Below are positions 23,535-35,961 of a DNA stretch of 64,000 nt, in pieces. Every line of letters starts with the position of its first letter. The first letter of the stretch is position 1. The DNA lies in NCBI GenBank assembly GCA_907163375.1, contig CAJQUW010005269.1:1-64000 (forward strand). Reading direction: 5' to 3'. This DNA comes from Prostheceraeus crozeri (lineage: Eukaryota > Platyhelminthes > Polycladida > Euryleptidae). The translations under genes and the position numbers were made by a program. The notes under the pieces were generated by a model. The model did not search any database. It saw nothing but the letters and a program-made list of their open reading frames with translations, and was not told where the DNA came from.

Positions 23535-24630
23535 AATGAAGTAATTAGTGATTAGAAAAATTCTTCATGATCCTATCATCGCTGATCATGTCATTGATGT
23601 CATGTCATAACTGCCCCCGTTTCCTGTCATCATTGAATGAGTCGCTAAAAGTCTTGTCGATTCACTTATCGGGCGCAGCAACTGCGACGTGAAGAGATTG
23701 CTATTGTCTGTGAACAGGTGGCGAGTCTCAGTCTGACGCCAAGCCTTTGTGTGCGCGCAGATCAAGGATTCTAAATCTCCTGACCTCCACCGAGGGGAAT
23801 GATGACTCACCCGATGGTTGAATGTGGGAACAATATGAATTTGAAGTTTGCCAGTGAACGGATGGGCAGATCGTGATAAAACTTACATATTCTTGGAGCT
23901 GATAACACCAGCATTCTTTTAAACCCAAACTCGAAAGCACCAGCGTTAATACAGCAAAAGTTATTAAGTTGTGCGCAGTTGACCGTTAAAAACATTTTTA
24001 GCGCGAAAGTTAGCGAAAAATCAAGCAAACGTGTTAATTGAGTAAAACTGTACCAAATGTTATCGAAATTCAAAGAAGTGATATCATCTGACAGCTTAAC
24101 ACAAGCTTAAGATAATCGTAATTTTCTGTTTTGCGTAGTTTCGTCTGTAGGCATCGGTGAATGAATTGACCAAGAATTCATACCTTTATGTCTGAGGATC
24201 ACAAGTGACCAGACACAACCTCATCGTTCTGCCAAATCAAAGTACTAAGCACATCCTTTCACATGGTATAAAGTTTATTGAAACTGAGCATCATCAACAA
24301 TGAAAAAATTATGTCAGACTTTTTTAGCAGCATTTTTTCGGTAAAACGTATTTGTACTGTATTCTTTTGTACATTCAACGAATCTTAAAATCTTTGCATC
24401 ATGATAAAGCTGAATGATAGCTCACAGTGTCTGTCAATTTTCAATGAAAAATTCTGCATCAAAGCAAACGCTCAATTTTCTGTCAGAACGCCTATTGACC
24501 ACAACTGACCACATAAGAAAGTAAAATGTATGCCAAAGTAGTCAATGGAACATAAAGTTTCATATGGTATATCGTTTATTAAAATTGAAGCAGGGCTTCA
24601 ACACGAAAATTGCATTTGAAATAGGTTAAC
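23535..24630 (-). repeat. Dispersed repeat R, copy 1
   Basis: About 1.1-kb non-coding repeat. It matches 51040-51836 plus 52846-53285 in inverted orientation. It also matches 38445-38664 plus 39185-39375, and its far end matches 42300-42580. Shared landmarks are GCCAGTGAACGGATG, GACCACAACTGACCAC and GTACATTCAACGAATCTTAA. I find no TIR and no coding domain, so the family type is unknown. Confidence 0.75.
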
Positions 24631-25261
24631 TGGGATATGTCTCGATAAATCTAGTCATAGAAATAGATCGTTTATCTGAAGTTGACTAGAAATTGACTCA
24701 AGGTCGCGGCACATCCGAGGGAACTAAGTTGGGCATGAACCACTAATTAAATGCTTAGAATTGCACATGTAACTGATCCTAACCCAATGATGTCGTCGTT
24801 GACAAGTGTATCTATAGTGAAAATGAGTGCGATTTTTGTGCCACTATTGTGTAGTGCATAAATCTTTCTTGCACTCTAGAGGTTTCATTGCTATCAATTT
24901 CTATGCATCTAGTAGTGTTCCAAATTCCATGAGGTGCAACTTTATACACTATAAATACCATACATCAGGGTTTCATTGCTCAGAGCGCTGATGTTGGACG
25001 TCATGTAAACGACTTTCGGAAAAAACTAACAAGAAATAATCACTGTTAGAAAGATATGTATAAAGAATAACTTTAAAGCGTCATAAGGAGGAAAGTAATG
25101 CTAGCAGTATCTTACAGCTGGATTTTTGTTACACACAGAAAACTGAATAAGTTAGTGAAGATACATGACGTGCCTTTTAGTTAATGAACCAGGCAAACAA
25201 ATACGTAGCACTTTCAATAAGTAAAATATTTTAAATACCTCTATTAACTGTAGCTGCAAAA
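24631..25261. other. Non-coding AT-rich stretch
   Basis: Nothing recognisable. It may be eroded Penelope-like sequence linking the fragments on either side, but I see no motif. Confidence 0.3.
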
Positions 25262-25515
25262 TCTGTGAATCTTTAAATATAGATCTTTTTTGTGAAAATC
25301 GATATGTTCTCTACAAAGTCCTTTATTCTTTGTGTGGTGATTTCAACATAGGTTTAAAGAACAGTCCTTTTAGATATCGTTTCCAAGAACATTGTCGTAG
25401 TATTGACAAGAGATAGTATCATTGATCTATCAGTTCATATGTGTTCTGTACACTTTGACCACACCTCTTCAATAGATGTCCTCATATTGTCCTTTATTGA
25501 TATACTGAACATCCC
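25262..25515 (+). pseudogene. Penelope-like GIY-YIG endonuclease remnant
   Basis: In-frame peptide with VLYKVLYSLCGDFNIG followed by FRYRFQEHCRSIDKR. It aligns by eye with the endonuclease at 52118-52927, which has YLVYCFNC then FKLRYQEHERSIRNRD. GIY-YIG nucleases cut the target for Penelope-like retrotransposition. The R..EH catalytic region is visible, but stop codons follow and the GIY and YIG halves are degraded. It is a dead fragment. Confidence 0.5.
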
Positions 25516-26482
25516 AGTAAAACTCGTTTAACTGATAATATTCTCATATGACTGGATAAGAAAATTAAAGCCTCCTAAAATCAGTCCCAAAGATGAACTG
25601 GTGTGTGATCATCGTATTGTCTTATTTACATGAATTGCTTCAGCCAAAATGGTTGCAAATTTTTACTTTTGGGTTTTGATAAAATCACTAATTGTTGAAA
25701 CCGGTAGACCCGCGTGTAATTTCATTGAAAAATAAAGATTCGACTAAATTAAAAACTGGATTTGGAAAATGCCCTGACCAGTCATTGCGTAATAGTTGGG
25801 TCGGAAGGAGACAGGATTTTAAAGATCTTAATTATTGTTTTTCTTTTGCACAAAATGTTGTACATACAAAATCTTTAAAAACCTGACTCTTTCCGACTCA
25901 ACTATTAAAAACTGGAGTGGCATTTTGACATTTTGTTTATGAATGCTTGTGACAAAATACTTGGCATGATGCTGATGGCTATTGTTCTTTTTAACATGCT
26001 CAAGCACTTATTCGCGTGAATACTTTCATATGAATTATCTACAAGCCAATAGAATGTCTGAACCTCTAAAATCATGCAAGCAAAGACAAAATAGGAAGCA
26101 CTCACCCTGTCAGTTACCAATACGAACTATCTTTACACGATCTTGACAAATTCGCATTGGCGGCTATAAAATCATCGGCCATTAAATGTGCTGACCATAC
26201 TCTAGAATTTAATGTTTTGCGGTCTGTGAGTCTCCTCTGTTCATATTATGTATCCGACTTCTCCTGGTGTCATTGGCTACAGGAAATATATTTATGAAAC
26301 GCATGATTCGACGTGCTTCCTGACTCAATCATTTTGGCAGCCAAACAATTCACACAAGCTTACCATTCAGAAGAAAATCAACACTGTGCACTCGACGGAG
26401 ACAATGAAATAATCAATTCTAATGTCGGAACTACTTCATTGACTTCATCGTTATGACAGCATTCAAAACTTCCACCTCATCA
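25516..26482. other. Non-coding region
   Basis: AT-rich, with only short open frames (for example 25692-25886 plus and 25905-26120 minus) that show no domain. Confidence 0.35.
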
Positions 26483-26490
26483 TGTACATA

Positions 26491-27012
26491 CACAGAATTA
26501 GACAGGTCGTCTCTTCTTCTGTTTGACTAGAAGAGAAGCATTGGAACATGTAACGTAAATGAAATGGCACAATCTCCTGACTAAATACCATAGCAATCGA
26601 ACAATGAGCAGCCAGTTCAACATGAAACACGCCAAATTGTGCAAAGTTTCTGTGACTGTTATCAACCGGATCACACAGCAAGGAGACACAGACGATGTCA
26701 AGTTCTACAGAGAAGTTTGTGAACGTTTTTTCATGCGCCTGCTAACTTTTCTAATAATGATCGGAGGGCCCAGCATTATCGAGAGAACTTTTGCGCAATG
26801 ATCTGAATTCTTCGAATCTGAAGGAATCGTGGCGATCGGAGCATTTTGAAGGAATTCACAGCAATCCGCAAGCGACGCACGACTATTTTTCCTATCTCTG
26901 CAGGGTATTAAAAATTTCTTTTTGCCCACTTATTATGTTCCAGCATGTGCCATCTGTTTGAATCAGTTTCCACTTCTAGCAAAGTGATACGAATAAACAA
27001 TCTAATTCTGTG
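26491..27012. mobile_element. hAT-like MITE, complete copy 1
   Basis: 522-bp element with terminal inverted repeats CACAGAATTAGA / TCTAATTCTGTG, flanked by a perfect 8-bp target duplication TGTACATA (26483-26490 and 27013-27020). The 8-bp duplication is the hAT-superfamily signature. There is no transposase. Open frames inside (26559-26801 plus) recur in the other copies but match no domain I recognise. Other copies: 38665-39184 complete, 58498-58855 and 50040-50300 truncated. Confidence 0.85.
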
Positions 27013-28214
27013 TGTACATAGAAATTAACAATACCATAGAAAGTCCACTTCTATGATCATATGAGAAGATTTCAAGTTCGCGTTTATCTTTCAGTTCAAG
27101 TGCTATGTACTGCAGAAATCTATGATGAAGGAATGATTGTGACTGATATCTCTATGATTATCAAGAGTATTTGAATAGAAAGTTAACCTTTCCAATGATG
27201 AAAATGTCTTCATGTATTCACAGATCTAATCTACATGTATACTTAAGAAGGACAAGATCAGTCAAAATTGCTCTTTCCAGTGCATTAGAGTAAATAATGC
27301 ATGATTTTCCAAGGCTTTCTATATCCACTGGTTAATAAGTATAAAATCGTGGAAAGTCACCAATCACCACCACTTGGTTTGCTTTATATTCAGTATGATC
27401 TTCGCATTTTGTGAATCACTAACATCATAATCACATTTTATCTGTTCGTCTGAGTTTTGATTGTAATTTGAAGGCCTCACATGTGATGCTCTATAATCAC
27501 GAGATGTCTAACAAGAGATAAAAATATATTGACATCAGCAACCACTCATTACGAGGAGGCGCACTATGAAAGGCAACACTGATTGCACTTTTCCACCAAA
27601 CTCTTGATAAAGGATCTTCCGAAGGAATGGATATTCAAACAATTCTTGCCTAGCTTTCAGAATTTTCATTAGTCACACTAATCAAATTATTATCAATTTT
27701 TTAGGTTTCAATTTGTTTTTTGTTCGTTTCTGATTGCATCATCGGTAGACTTTCTTCAGATTTTAATCATGTTTGTTACTTGCATAACAATGGATAAGGC
27801 ATGGGACATGTTGCTGCAATGATTGTTGTAGCAAGTAAAATCATTGCTGATCTGTTATCACTTAGTTCATGACTGCTTTGAGCAAAGGAAATAGATTATC
27901 GAAAACTTTCCAGAAAGAGTCCACAATTCTCCGAAAAAACACTGCTGAATCGATTTTCGCAAAGCATGTATAAAATGTACAGAATCCACACCAATAGCCA
28001 TTGATGCTACGTGCTGTAGTTGAATTTCAATCACTAGCAGTTAATATTGCAGCTGTTATTGACTGTTGAACATTCAGTCAGCAATGTCCTAAAGGCAAAA
28101 CACTACACCAAGTAAAAAGTATACAAAAAATACTTGAAGAGAAACACGAGCTATGTAACAATGACCGTCCTACTATCTCGCAAGAGTCACCGACAGGCAC
28201 TGGAACATCATGTA
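27013..28214. other. Non-coding AT-rich region
   Basis: About 1.2 kb with no gene, repeat boundary or structured motif I can support. Confidence 0.4.
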
Positions 28215-28216
28215 TC

Positions 28217-28290
28217 TTTTGAGCAGAAATATCAGACATAGACGAGGCTGCGTTCGCAGCCGAGACTGTTTAATATTTCTGCCCTCAAAA
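28217..28290. other. Compact two-stem hairpin
   Basis: Outer arms TTTTGAGCAGAAATAT and ATATTTCTGCCCTCAAAA pair almost fully. An inner perfect hairpin GGCTGCG-TT-CGCAGCC lies at the apex, and the whole spans about 74 bp. It could be a very small MITE, a structured RNA or a cruciform site. No flanking duplication is evident. Confidence 0.4.
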
Positions 28291-28337
28291 TCCATGTTTT
28301 ATAAACACTTTTGAGAAGTAATTTTTGAAAGAAATCA

Positions 28338-28781
28338 GTGAGACTAAAAAAAGAAAAGCCACATTCAATGCTAATTTTACCGTACAAAGATGAACGATCT
28401 ACTAATTTTTGTTCGACGACAACTTCACAGCATCAATGCGCACATTGTTCTTCTAATCAAGCCAATATTCACCAGCCGCAACATCTCATCGATGGCTACA
28501 TACCCAGTAGAGAAGCCCTATTTCCAAGAAAGCATTAACAACGTAATCTACCAATATAAATGTGGATCGTGCTAGGCTGTGCGAGCTCTGTGGGATTCAC
28601 GTCGCGACATTTGTTCCAGGAAATATGTGAGCATCGCATACATTCCAACTGCGATCAAGTATCAAAATCATTCTGTAAGAAAGACGATTTAAGAATCTAT
28701 GAAATGTTATTCATTCAAAATCTTCATCCTAATCTGAATGGACAGAAGGATTCTGTAGAACCGCGGTTGCTTGACAATTAG
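28338..28781 (+). pseudogene. Penelope-like element, C-terminal GIY-YIG fragment
   Basis: Two overlapping frames together give the end of a Penelope-like ORF. The first (28390-28575) has NNVIYQYKCGSC, the start of the GIY-YIG fold. The second (28560-28781) has VGFTSRHLFQ, then EHRIHSNCDQ, then LRIYEMLFIQNLHPNLNGQ, the usual C-terminal helix and terminal P-x-LN of these nucleases. A stop or frameshift near 28575 separates the halves, so the copy is dead. The endonuclease is the last domain here, i.e. the canonical RT-then-EN order. Confidence 0.7.
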
Positions 28782-28964
28782 TTTGCCCTTTCTTTTTCCT
28801 TAAGTCTATGTAGCAGAATTTACTGTCTGTCTTGTGGTTTACACATAAGTAAGCTATGCAAATGGAAGATTTACTTGAGTCCTTTTAGCCTGGTTTCCAC
28901 TAATGATTATCAAATTTTGTAATCAATTAATGTGCAGTCTTTAATTGTTGTATGTAACCTTGAG

Positions 28965-29005
28965 AATGCTCAATAGACTGTGAGCGAAACGTTGGGAAAA
29001 TTTTC
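28965..29005 (+). ncRNA. Degenerate hammerhead-like motif after the Penelope fragment
   Basis: GACTGTGAGCGAAACGTTGG lies about 200 bp after the stop of the GIY-YIG frame. Terminal repeats of Penelope-like elements commonly carry hammerhead ribozymes. Here the CGAAAC box is kept but the CUGANGA box is not recognisable, so I infer a decayed, inactive copy. Confidence 0.35.
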
Positions 29006-30179
29006 GTCCTTATTTCCTTTAAAAGTCTATGTTGTAATGCTATTGTATGCTACTCCTAAGAAGTCAATAAATATTGCAATTCTTGATTATCTGTTTTAAT
29101 GCATGTAGACACAGACAGCTTCATCTATGCATAAATTCACAAATGGACTGTTCAAACTGCATCATGCATCATGTATAGACATGTAAAACTAGGAAAACTT
29201 TTCAAATTCAAAACCGCTGGATACCGTCAAAGTTAACGTATCTATGTTATTTTTACAACCATGGAGATGCTCTTGAGACTCTGGGGTTTAAATCTCATTT
29301 AAAAATTGGTTGGATTCTCTCTGATCTACATGTACAAAACTTTATCAAATAGGGTCATTGAATTTGACTCACTCTGTAGAAGTCTACACCAGGGTAGCAA
29401 TTTTCATCCAAGAAAATAATTACCTGCTTCGTGGAGCTTATCAACCTGTGGATAAAGAAATCTTTGGGATATCATGAATTACATTCAGAAAACAAATTAT
29501 ATCAATGAATCAGGCCACACATGTAGATATACATAGATGTATAACCAAGATATTCATGAAATGAATATCTTTGGCAAAGAAACATTACTCATCTACGATA
29601 GAATTTAGCTGACGATGATGTTAAAAGGCAATGAAGCTAATTCATTCACTGCTAAAATCTATTTCAATAGATCAACACAGAAAGTGTTAGATGCATAGAG
29701 TGGGTATATTAGGTAGAGTGGTAAGTCCACATTTATTAAATCCCCAATGTGTATACATTGTACACTTTCAATTTTATTAAATGAACTCAACCGAGATGCA
29801 GGTGTTGTTGTCACCAAATGTGAGATATGTTAATATTTACAGTTTTGCAGAAGTCACAGCAGAATTGAGTGATCATGATTGTAATGCAGAAGGAATGATG
29901 GTATTTCACAGATTCTCATGATAGCCTTGGAGATTTAATGTTTGATAAATTAGCAATTCGATGGGTTCCTATTACTTTCATGCTCAACCTCAAGAGTATT
30001 TTCTTAAGCGTGATCATACCACAGGCAACCTGCCACTGGCACAGCAAAATCACATAATCAAAGACAATGACTTCATTTTACTATGAAAGATGTAAATGGG
30101 TCCACATCACTATTCAGATTCAAGAAAAAAATGAATTTAGCAATCGAGTAATCGAATCATAAAATTATTAGTAAGCTTA
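29006..30179. other. Non-coding AT-rich region
   Basis: No gene or repeat that I can delimit. Confidence 0.4.
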
Positions 30180-30365
30180 TTAGTAAATATTCATTCCTTT
30201 TGACATCCATTTGTTTCATACTACTTATAAAGGGGCGTCATCTCGGTAGTATATAAATTTGGACAATTTCATCTTTTTAAAAAACTGCTCAAATAATATT
30301 TTGGACCACAGGAACGTAATCTCCGCAAAGAACTGTCTTTTTTGATATAAAAATTTTCACTTTAA
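30180..30365 (+). repeat. Dispersed repeat, second family
   Basis: Shares AAATATTCATTCCTTTTGA and CGGTAGT(A/T)(T/C)ATAAATTT words with 40035-40120, and GGAACGTAATCTCCGC with 13466-13555. It therefore joins two partial copies elsewhere in the window. No coding content. Confidence 0.6.
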
Positions 30366-31823
30366 CAAGCTAACCCAGATTATGAAATCCTGAATTTTGG
30401 TTCTGAAATACATTTACAGGTACAATGTACGTACATACGTTACTCTAAAAATGATTTTAAGGGGATTACAAGAGTTCACATTTATCATGGGATAAAATTT
30501 CATCCTTCATAAATATTGGCTGTGAGCGATTAATTAATTATCGTGCCTCAAAGGTCATTAAAGCCTTCGTCAAAAGCTACTTTGATGTACTTTTCAGTTC
30601 GCGGAAGTAAACCCGGGATCATATGGCAAATACGAAGTTGAATGTCCTTCTTTGATTGAAAATAAAGTAATAGAAAAGCCAAGTCGCAGCACGATTTGAA
30701 ATTCATGACAGAATGATCTAAGTCCCCTTGAGCACTGCTCATCCATCATCATTTTTCATTCACATTTCAATTTTACTAAGGAAATGCAAATATCCCAATT
30801 TACAAGGTGCAAAAGCAAGACATTTCAACACCACATTCCGAATTTTATATTCAGCCTTGAAACGTCAGTATCTTTTTTCCGGAAACTACTTTTGAATGAC
30901 TCCGCTTATTTTGTCATTCATCATTTGATATAGTTTTTATAAATATAGGTCTAAAAGCAACGACGTTTTGTGTGACTTTAAAGTTGGAATGTCAACAAAA
31001 CGCATCCATCCAACCGCTATAGAGCTAATAAATTTAACTCCATGAGAAGTTGACGAAAGAACTCGATTTTCAAAAACGTCTTTAAATATGCGTCAAATTT
31101 TTGATGTTCTCTGCAATAAAATTGGTTATCAAAAAAACACAGGAACTGAAAAACACAATATGTTATATAGACCGGCGGGAACGCCTATCAGAATTTTTAC
31201 GACTAACATTATCAGGCCTAACTATTGTGTATATATTCATTACTGTGTAATATTATCTTTTAAGTACACTAACCTGACTTTTCCTTGATAGTCGCAACTA
31301 TTGTGGTTTTCAAGTAATATCAAAAAATACACAGAGGATCCCCTCTCGGTCAAAATAAGGTTAAACCTCCAACATTGATGATATACGAGCAGCCGCATGT
31401 AATGTGCACATAAACGTATAAAACTCACGCACATGCACTGTACATTCGATTATTTCGTTGGGCTAACAGATCTCAAGTCCTTCTGTCAGCTGTGAATGAT
31501 AGGCAGTGTCTGTTGACAGCGCTTACAAAAGTTGACTTCAATATTAACTTTGGATGTCCAAAGAAAGTGTCAAAAGAATTTCTTTTCATACATTGTTCGA
31601 ATCTCGGTTCGTCTCCAAATTCTATTGTCTGAATCTCAGTTCATCGAATATAGATAGTTCTTGATAAAGACCTTATTACTTCAGATAATATGACAGACTA
31701 GGTTCACAGAACGGTTAGACAATGCCCTGTTTGTTTCATGATTGTGACTGCAGTCTTGCCAAGATAAGGTTACTCGGTGATTGATGCGTACACTTCTTAA
31801 CTTGGTTCGTATTTTTTGTTGGC
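30366..31823. other. Region upstream of exon 1 of the secreted gene
   Basis: AT-rich, no domain-bearing open frame. The minus frame 30548-30742 and plus frame 31088-31288 are short and unrecognised. The last few hundred bases are presumably the promoter region of the gene starting at 31869. Confidence 0.35.
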
Positions 31824-31829
31824 TATAAA
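31824..31829 (+). promoter_or_regulatory. TATA box of the split secreted gene
   Basis: TATAAA 45 bp before the ATG at 31869. Initiation about 25-30 bp downstream would leave a leader of 15-20 nt and would exclude the out-of-frame ATG at 31850. This supports 31869 as a true start. Confidence 0.5.
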
Positions 31830-31868
31830 TGTTGCTGCAATACTCCACATGAATAAGCTGAACTGAGC

Positions 31869-31941
31869 ATGAACGGAACCATGAAAGATGCCTTTACATT
31901 ACTTGGTGCTCTCATTGTGATGATCGGTTCATCGAATGCAG
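31869..31941 (+). CDS. Exon 1 (signal peptide) of an unknown secreted protein
   Basis: 73 coding nt ending in a clean donor, GCAG|GTAAAG at 31942. They encode a 24-residue signal peptide: MNGTMKDAFT, a hydrophobic core LLGALIVMIG, then SSNA. The exon ends in phase 1. The next exon candidate with a signal-peptide-less, phase-1 acceptor is 42617, about 10.7 kb away; the joining codon would be GTT (Val). The link is inference: the intervening 10 kb is transposon-rich, and an exon I did not recognise could lie between. The signal peptide itself and the donor are seen directly. Confidence 0.6.
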
Positions 31942-32302
31942 GTAAAGCTTTATCTTCTTGCTTCTATTTTCTTGAAACATGATAAGATATATTATTATTA
32001 TACATGTCTCACGAAAATTCAAAGCCTGACTGCGGGATGACAAGATAGAGAACAAAACTATTCGAATCAAATTTTGCAAGGTAGATGCAGATTATAACAT
32101 CTAATTGGAAGAAAACGCTCAAAGCAGCAAAAGTTTTTCTTCTAATGGGATAATTGGACCTAAATGCAGGGCTGATTGCTCAAATAATGACTAAACCGTT
32201 CTAGCATTCATCAACTTGAAGAGAAGTTGCTCATCTGTATCAGCAATTATTGGATCAAAGTACCGCCGAGTGGGCCATTAGTAGAGGAGGACACTCAACA
32301 CT

Positions 32303-32614
32303 ATGTCCAAAGAGTGGCAGTTGCTTCTTGACAGGGCCAAGAGAGAAGACATTGCCCTGCAGTTTGAAGCTGCTTTTTGTGGTAGCGACAGAAATGGAGA
32401 AGTCGACAAAGATAAGGGAGTGCAGTTGAGGACGTGGACCAAGAAGAGGCGATCTTTCATGGAAGTTCAGTATCTGCAAAGATCAGGCGATAACTACATG
32501 CAACAAAAGTGGAGCGACAGATTTAGGAGAAAATCGGTGAGATTCAAGATGAAAGGCTGCAACAGTGCTGAGCGAAAGATGTCCTCATATCGACACGAAC
32601 CATTCTATCTGTGA
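32303..32614 (+). CDS. Unrecognised open frame, 103 codons
   Basis: A Lys/Arg-rich frame without a domain I recognise, inside the first intron of the split secreted gene. Its 3' end runs into the TIR-element copy at 32572-33407. The antisense strand is also open in two frames. It is more likely part of an old repeat than a gene. Confidence 0.2.
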   Translation: MSKEWQLLLDRAKREDIALQFEAAFCGSDRNGEVDKDKGVQLRTWTKKRRSFMEVQYLQRSGDNYMQQKWSDRFRRKSVRFKMKGCNSAERKMSSYRHEPFYL

Positions 32615-33407
32615 TTGGCTGTTTTACACTGAAGTACGAGTTGTTGGTATGTTTTATATACGAGACCCGATGTAAATTGGTCCTCATTCGTATGTGTTTC
32701 GTATGAATAGCTTTAAGTCACATGGCAAAATATAAGTTATATTACATAATACTAACAAATTACTTTTTCCAGTAATACCAGTCGTGAATATTTCTTTGTG
32801 AAAGTGTGGTATTTAACTAGATTAGATTTATTGTGAAATTAAAGCTGCTTGTCATCATTGCTAATTGTGGCATTCACAAAACTCATAATTACTTGAACTA
32901 AGTTGATAAAAATCATTTAAGCAAAGCGGTGACTTCCGAGGAACCTTGTTGACTTATATATCTCAAACATAACTATTTTTGCATTCATGAATTATAATGT
33001 GTTTTTATTTCGGATTGATAATGCTTAGTTCCAAAATTACATAATGCATCATTGTTGATGGTCAAATACCTATTGGTTATTCATGAAATGCCTTAGACTT
33101 ACATGCATGAAAATCGAATTCAGTATTGTAAGTTTGACTATTAAATGTCATTATCTTACTACTGACAAAACAGTAGTAACATTAGTGTGATCTTTATTGA
33201 CAAAAGGCCTTAAATCAACATACATTAGAAATCATTGATGCTTTCCTTTAACGTTGTGCTGGTATGGCTTTCGTATGTCAAGCATACCACATTTGAAATA
33301 ACATACGGAAAGTATACAGATATATACCAAGAGAATACAGAAATATACCAAAGAAATATTTTGGTATGTATCCTTCGTATGTGATTGGTATTGAGCGATT
33401 TACAGTG
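32572..33407 (-). mobile_element. CACTGTAAATCGCT-type TIR element, copy 2 (truncated)
   Basis: Inverted and truncated relative of the element at 40129-41122. The terminal AGCGATTTACAGTG is at 33394-33407, and similarity runs left to about 32572. Long collinear matches include the CATACCA/CGTATG-rich ends and the central segment around TTCGGATTGATAATGCTTAG. The other TIR is missing. Confidence 0.8.
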
Positions 33408-34019
33408 TACGCTTGGTTCCGCCCTGAAAGGGCTGGTCAGTGCGGCTGAGAATGCACAAATTAGCTTACAATGCAAGCATCTAGAAAGGCTGAACATGAT
33501 GAAGGACTCTGCGGCTCTGCGTTTATTTATCCTGGCTTTGCCGTGCGGTTGATAATCAGAGTGACTGTAGAGTGGCATATCGACTGACTGGAAATAGAAT
33601 AGAAAGGTCTCGTCAGACTTGAAGAACGTAAGTTCTGTGGTAGCCGTTGACATCACTAGGTCAACACTGTAAATTCATATCCGGGGGCCGATTGCTATTA
33701 TCTGGCTATTGCAGTAGTGATATTGCAGAGAAGATAATAAATGATAAGCTTTCATCAGTTATGACACAATGCTCAATTTTCATAATAGAGACTTTAATTG
33801 TAACTGAAGTCCGCTTATGTACTGATGACACATATAATAAAATATAAAAATTATTTGCACATAAAAAAATGTAAGATAGTCCTGAAAAGGACTCATTAAG
33901 CGTTCACTGGACTGGACACATGGATTCTCAAAAGTTCACAAAGACAAGAACGAAAATGCAAAAATAAAGCTGGACAAAACAGCACTAAAACTAATATACA
34001 TACAAGAAGATATACAAGG
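33408..34019. other. Non-coding region
   Basis: A minus frame from 33656 mostly overlaps the TIR element and carries no domain. Nothing else is recognised. Confidence 0.35.
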
Positions 34020-34024
34020 GGCTC

Positions 34025-34085
34025 ATCAGCAAGATGACCAACTGCTTTCGTCTCGTTTCGGGTCCTTTAACATCTTGGACGAATA
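34025..34085 (-). ncRNA. Decayed hammerhead-like motif of the Naiad-like element
   Basis: Minus strand: CAAGAUG, then GGACCCGAAACGAGACG, then GGUC followed by AUCUUG. The outer stem CAAGAU/AUCUUG, a GUC cleavage triplet and the GAAA box are present. The CUGANGA box is not. It is probably inactive. Confidence 0.35.
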
Positions 34086-34324
34086 AACAGTGGCGGACCC
34101 ACATACACAAAATACTGTGGATGCACTCGAATCATACCACATTGGACGGACAATTGTCTGCTTGAAAACAAGCCAAACTTCAGCAGGAGTGAAAAATGCT
34201 TACGTAGAAGTTTTACCACGTATTTTCTTAAATCATATAAAAGATAGCCTCTTTTTGTAAAGAATTGGCCTGTGATTTTAATCTTATCAACAACAGCATA
34301 AATGTGAGCAAATACGCAAATATC

Positions 34325-35699
34325 TTAAAACTTTACGTGCAAAAATTGTACTACCCATAAGGAAGGAAGAAGACGTCCAGTAAAGGTGAACAATACAACT
34401 TCAAAAGGGAAATCATCAACCTTGTGATATACTGATGAGTGGACTCCATCTTGAGAAGCACTGATATTAACATCTAAATATTTGTTGTTATTCCCGTTTC
34501 TTTCCGGAATCAAATCATCCGGGTAGATTTGCATTGATAAACTGTCAAAATGTTGATAATTAGAGATGCACAAGTCATCTATATATCTCCCATTGAGTGA
34601 CAATAACTTCGCATGGCCAAATTTTTTCCTTGACACCAACTTTTTCGTAGACACAAATTCATAATAGAGGAGAAAAAGATCTGACAACAAAGGGTTTCAA
34701 TTGACACCCAATGGAACCGCGAATCTGCTTAAAAGTAAGTCCACCAAAAACCACATAAACTTCAGAAATTATGAAACGAACAGCGTCTTTAAATTTTTGC
34801 AAGATCAAAACAATGATAGCCATTATGCAGTTTCCTAGAGAAAAATATGCGATTCCATCCGAGACACAAATATTTTCGCGAAGCAGAATCGAAAACCAAA
34901 TCAAACAGCTGGAACAGGTGACAGACAATATCATTTTGCCCAAAATTAGTATACATCTTCGAAAAATCGTAAACTTGAAGCAAAAAACCTTATTACTTGA
35001 ATTAACAATTTCTAAAAATTCTAAAGAAGACTTAATACTCCAAAAGTACCGGAGACCACTATTTTTCTGTATAACATCACAATACTTCTTAAAACTTTTT
35101 CTAACAACAGTTAAACCCTTATTCAGTATTACTGAAAGATTCTTGGTCGTGTAGTGAAGTGCTCCGTTAAAAAGTCTCAACTTGTATGAATTCTTGCGGA
35201 ACTTAGGAATCCAGAAAATTCTTGGCAGGTGTTTGCATTTATCCCCCAAAGAAATATCATGAACATTATCGAACAAATCACAGTGTCTTTCAACGATAAC
35301 ATTTTCTGTTTCCTGAACAGGTGAATAAGTAACATTGCCAACAGGTCTCAAAGTGTTATAATTTGCTCCTAATTCGTCCATCAAGACTGAGGCATTGTGC
35401 TTCTTACACAATGGAAAATTTACAGAAGCGTTATCGACAGTTGAAACTATAAAATTCTTGTGTAAAACTTCAATAATGTCTTTTACACTATTTAATGACA
35501 AGAAACGTTCGAAATTATTAAATTTTACAAAGCTTATTCGCTTAGCAATACGCGCAGGAACATATTTCTTAAAATGATCAAAGCAATTTTCTAGAACACT
35601 AAAACGACGCGCTAGCTTAACAACATGTTCCTCAACGGAAGCAAACAACTTTCTTAACAGAAGACCATGGAACAACATTTGGTATACGAAACTTAGCAC
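34325..35699 (-). pseudogene. Reverse transcriptase of the Naiad-like element
   Basis: The 346-codon frame from 35699 carries the conserved N-terminal RT region (STVDNASVNFPLCKKHNASV), then LPRIFWIPKFRKNSYKLRLF (family: PK-H-K-x-R) and SGLRYFWSIKSS. The A motif appears in another frame as VYDFSKMYTNF (34789-34983). The B region reads FKQIRGS. The C motif RYIDD, the catalytic Asp pair, is at about 34574-34588 in the frame 34690-34325, followed by IYPDDLIPE, KYLDVNIS and VYHKVDDFPF. All motifs survive but over three frames, so the gene is broken. Confidence 0.75.
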
Positions 35700-35961
35700 C
35701 CTTTGACATCAGTTGTCGTACACTGTAAACTGTCACCTCTTAAAATCGAAGAAATCTGCATCCTAAAGCGCGACACACTAGAATTTTAGGAGGTTGCGTG
35801 AAATAGAATGCCGACATACTAAAGAGAACAATAACACTAGTGCGCTAGCCTCCTAAAACGCTTTGCTTTAGGATTTTTTTATTAGTTACGAATAGTGTCT
35901 CGCTTCAGTGTGTGATTTAGGAGGTGCTGGTTTAGAGTGTAGTCTTCTATCTTCCATCACT

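Noticed and set aside
31590..31615. Two GGTTCG/GTTCGAATC words as a tRNA B box
   Set aside because: No A box at the correct distance and no cloverleaf.
33225..33656. 143-codon minus-strand frame
   Set aside because: Most of it lies in the TIR-element copy and reads through CATACCA-type repeats; no domain.
34771..35154. 127-codon plus-strand frame
   Set aside because: Antisense to the reverse transcriptase of the Naiad-like element.
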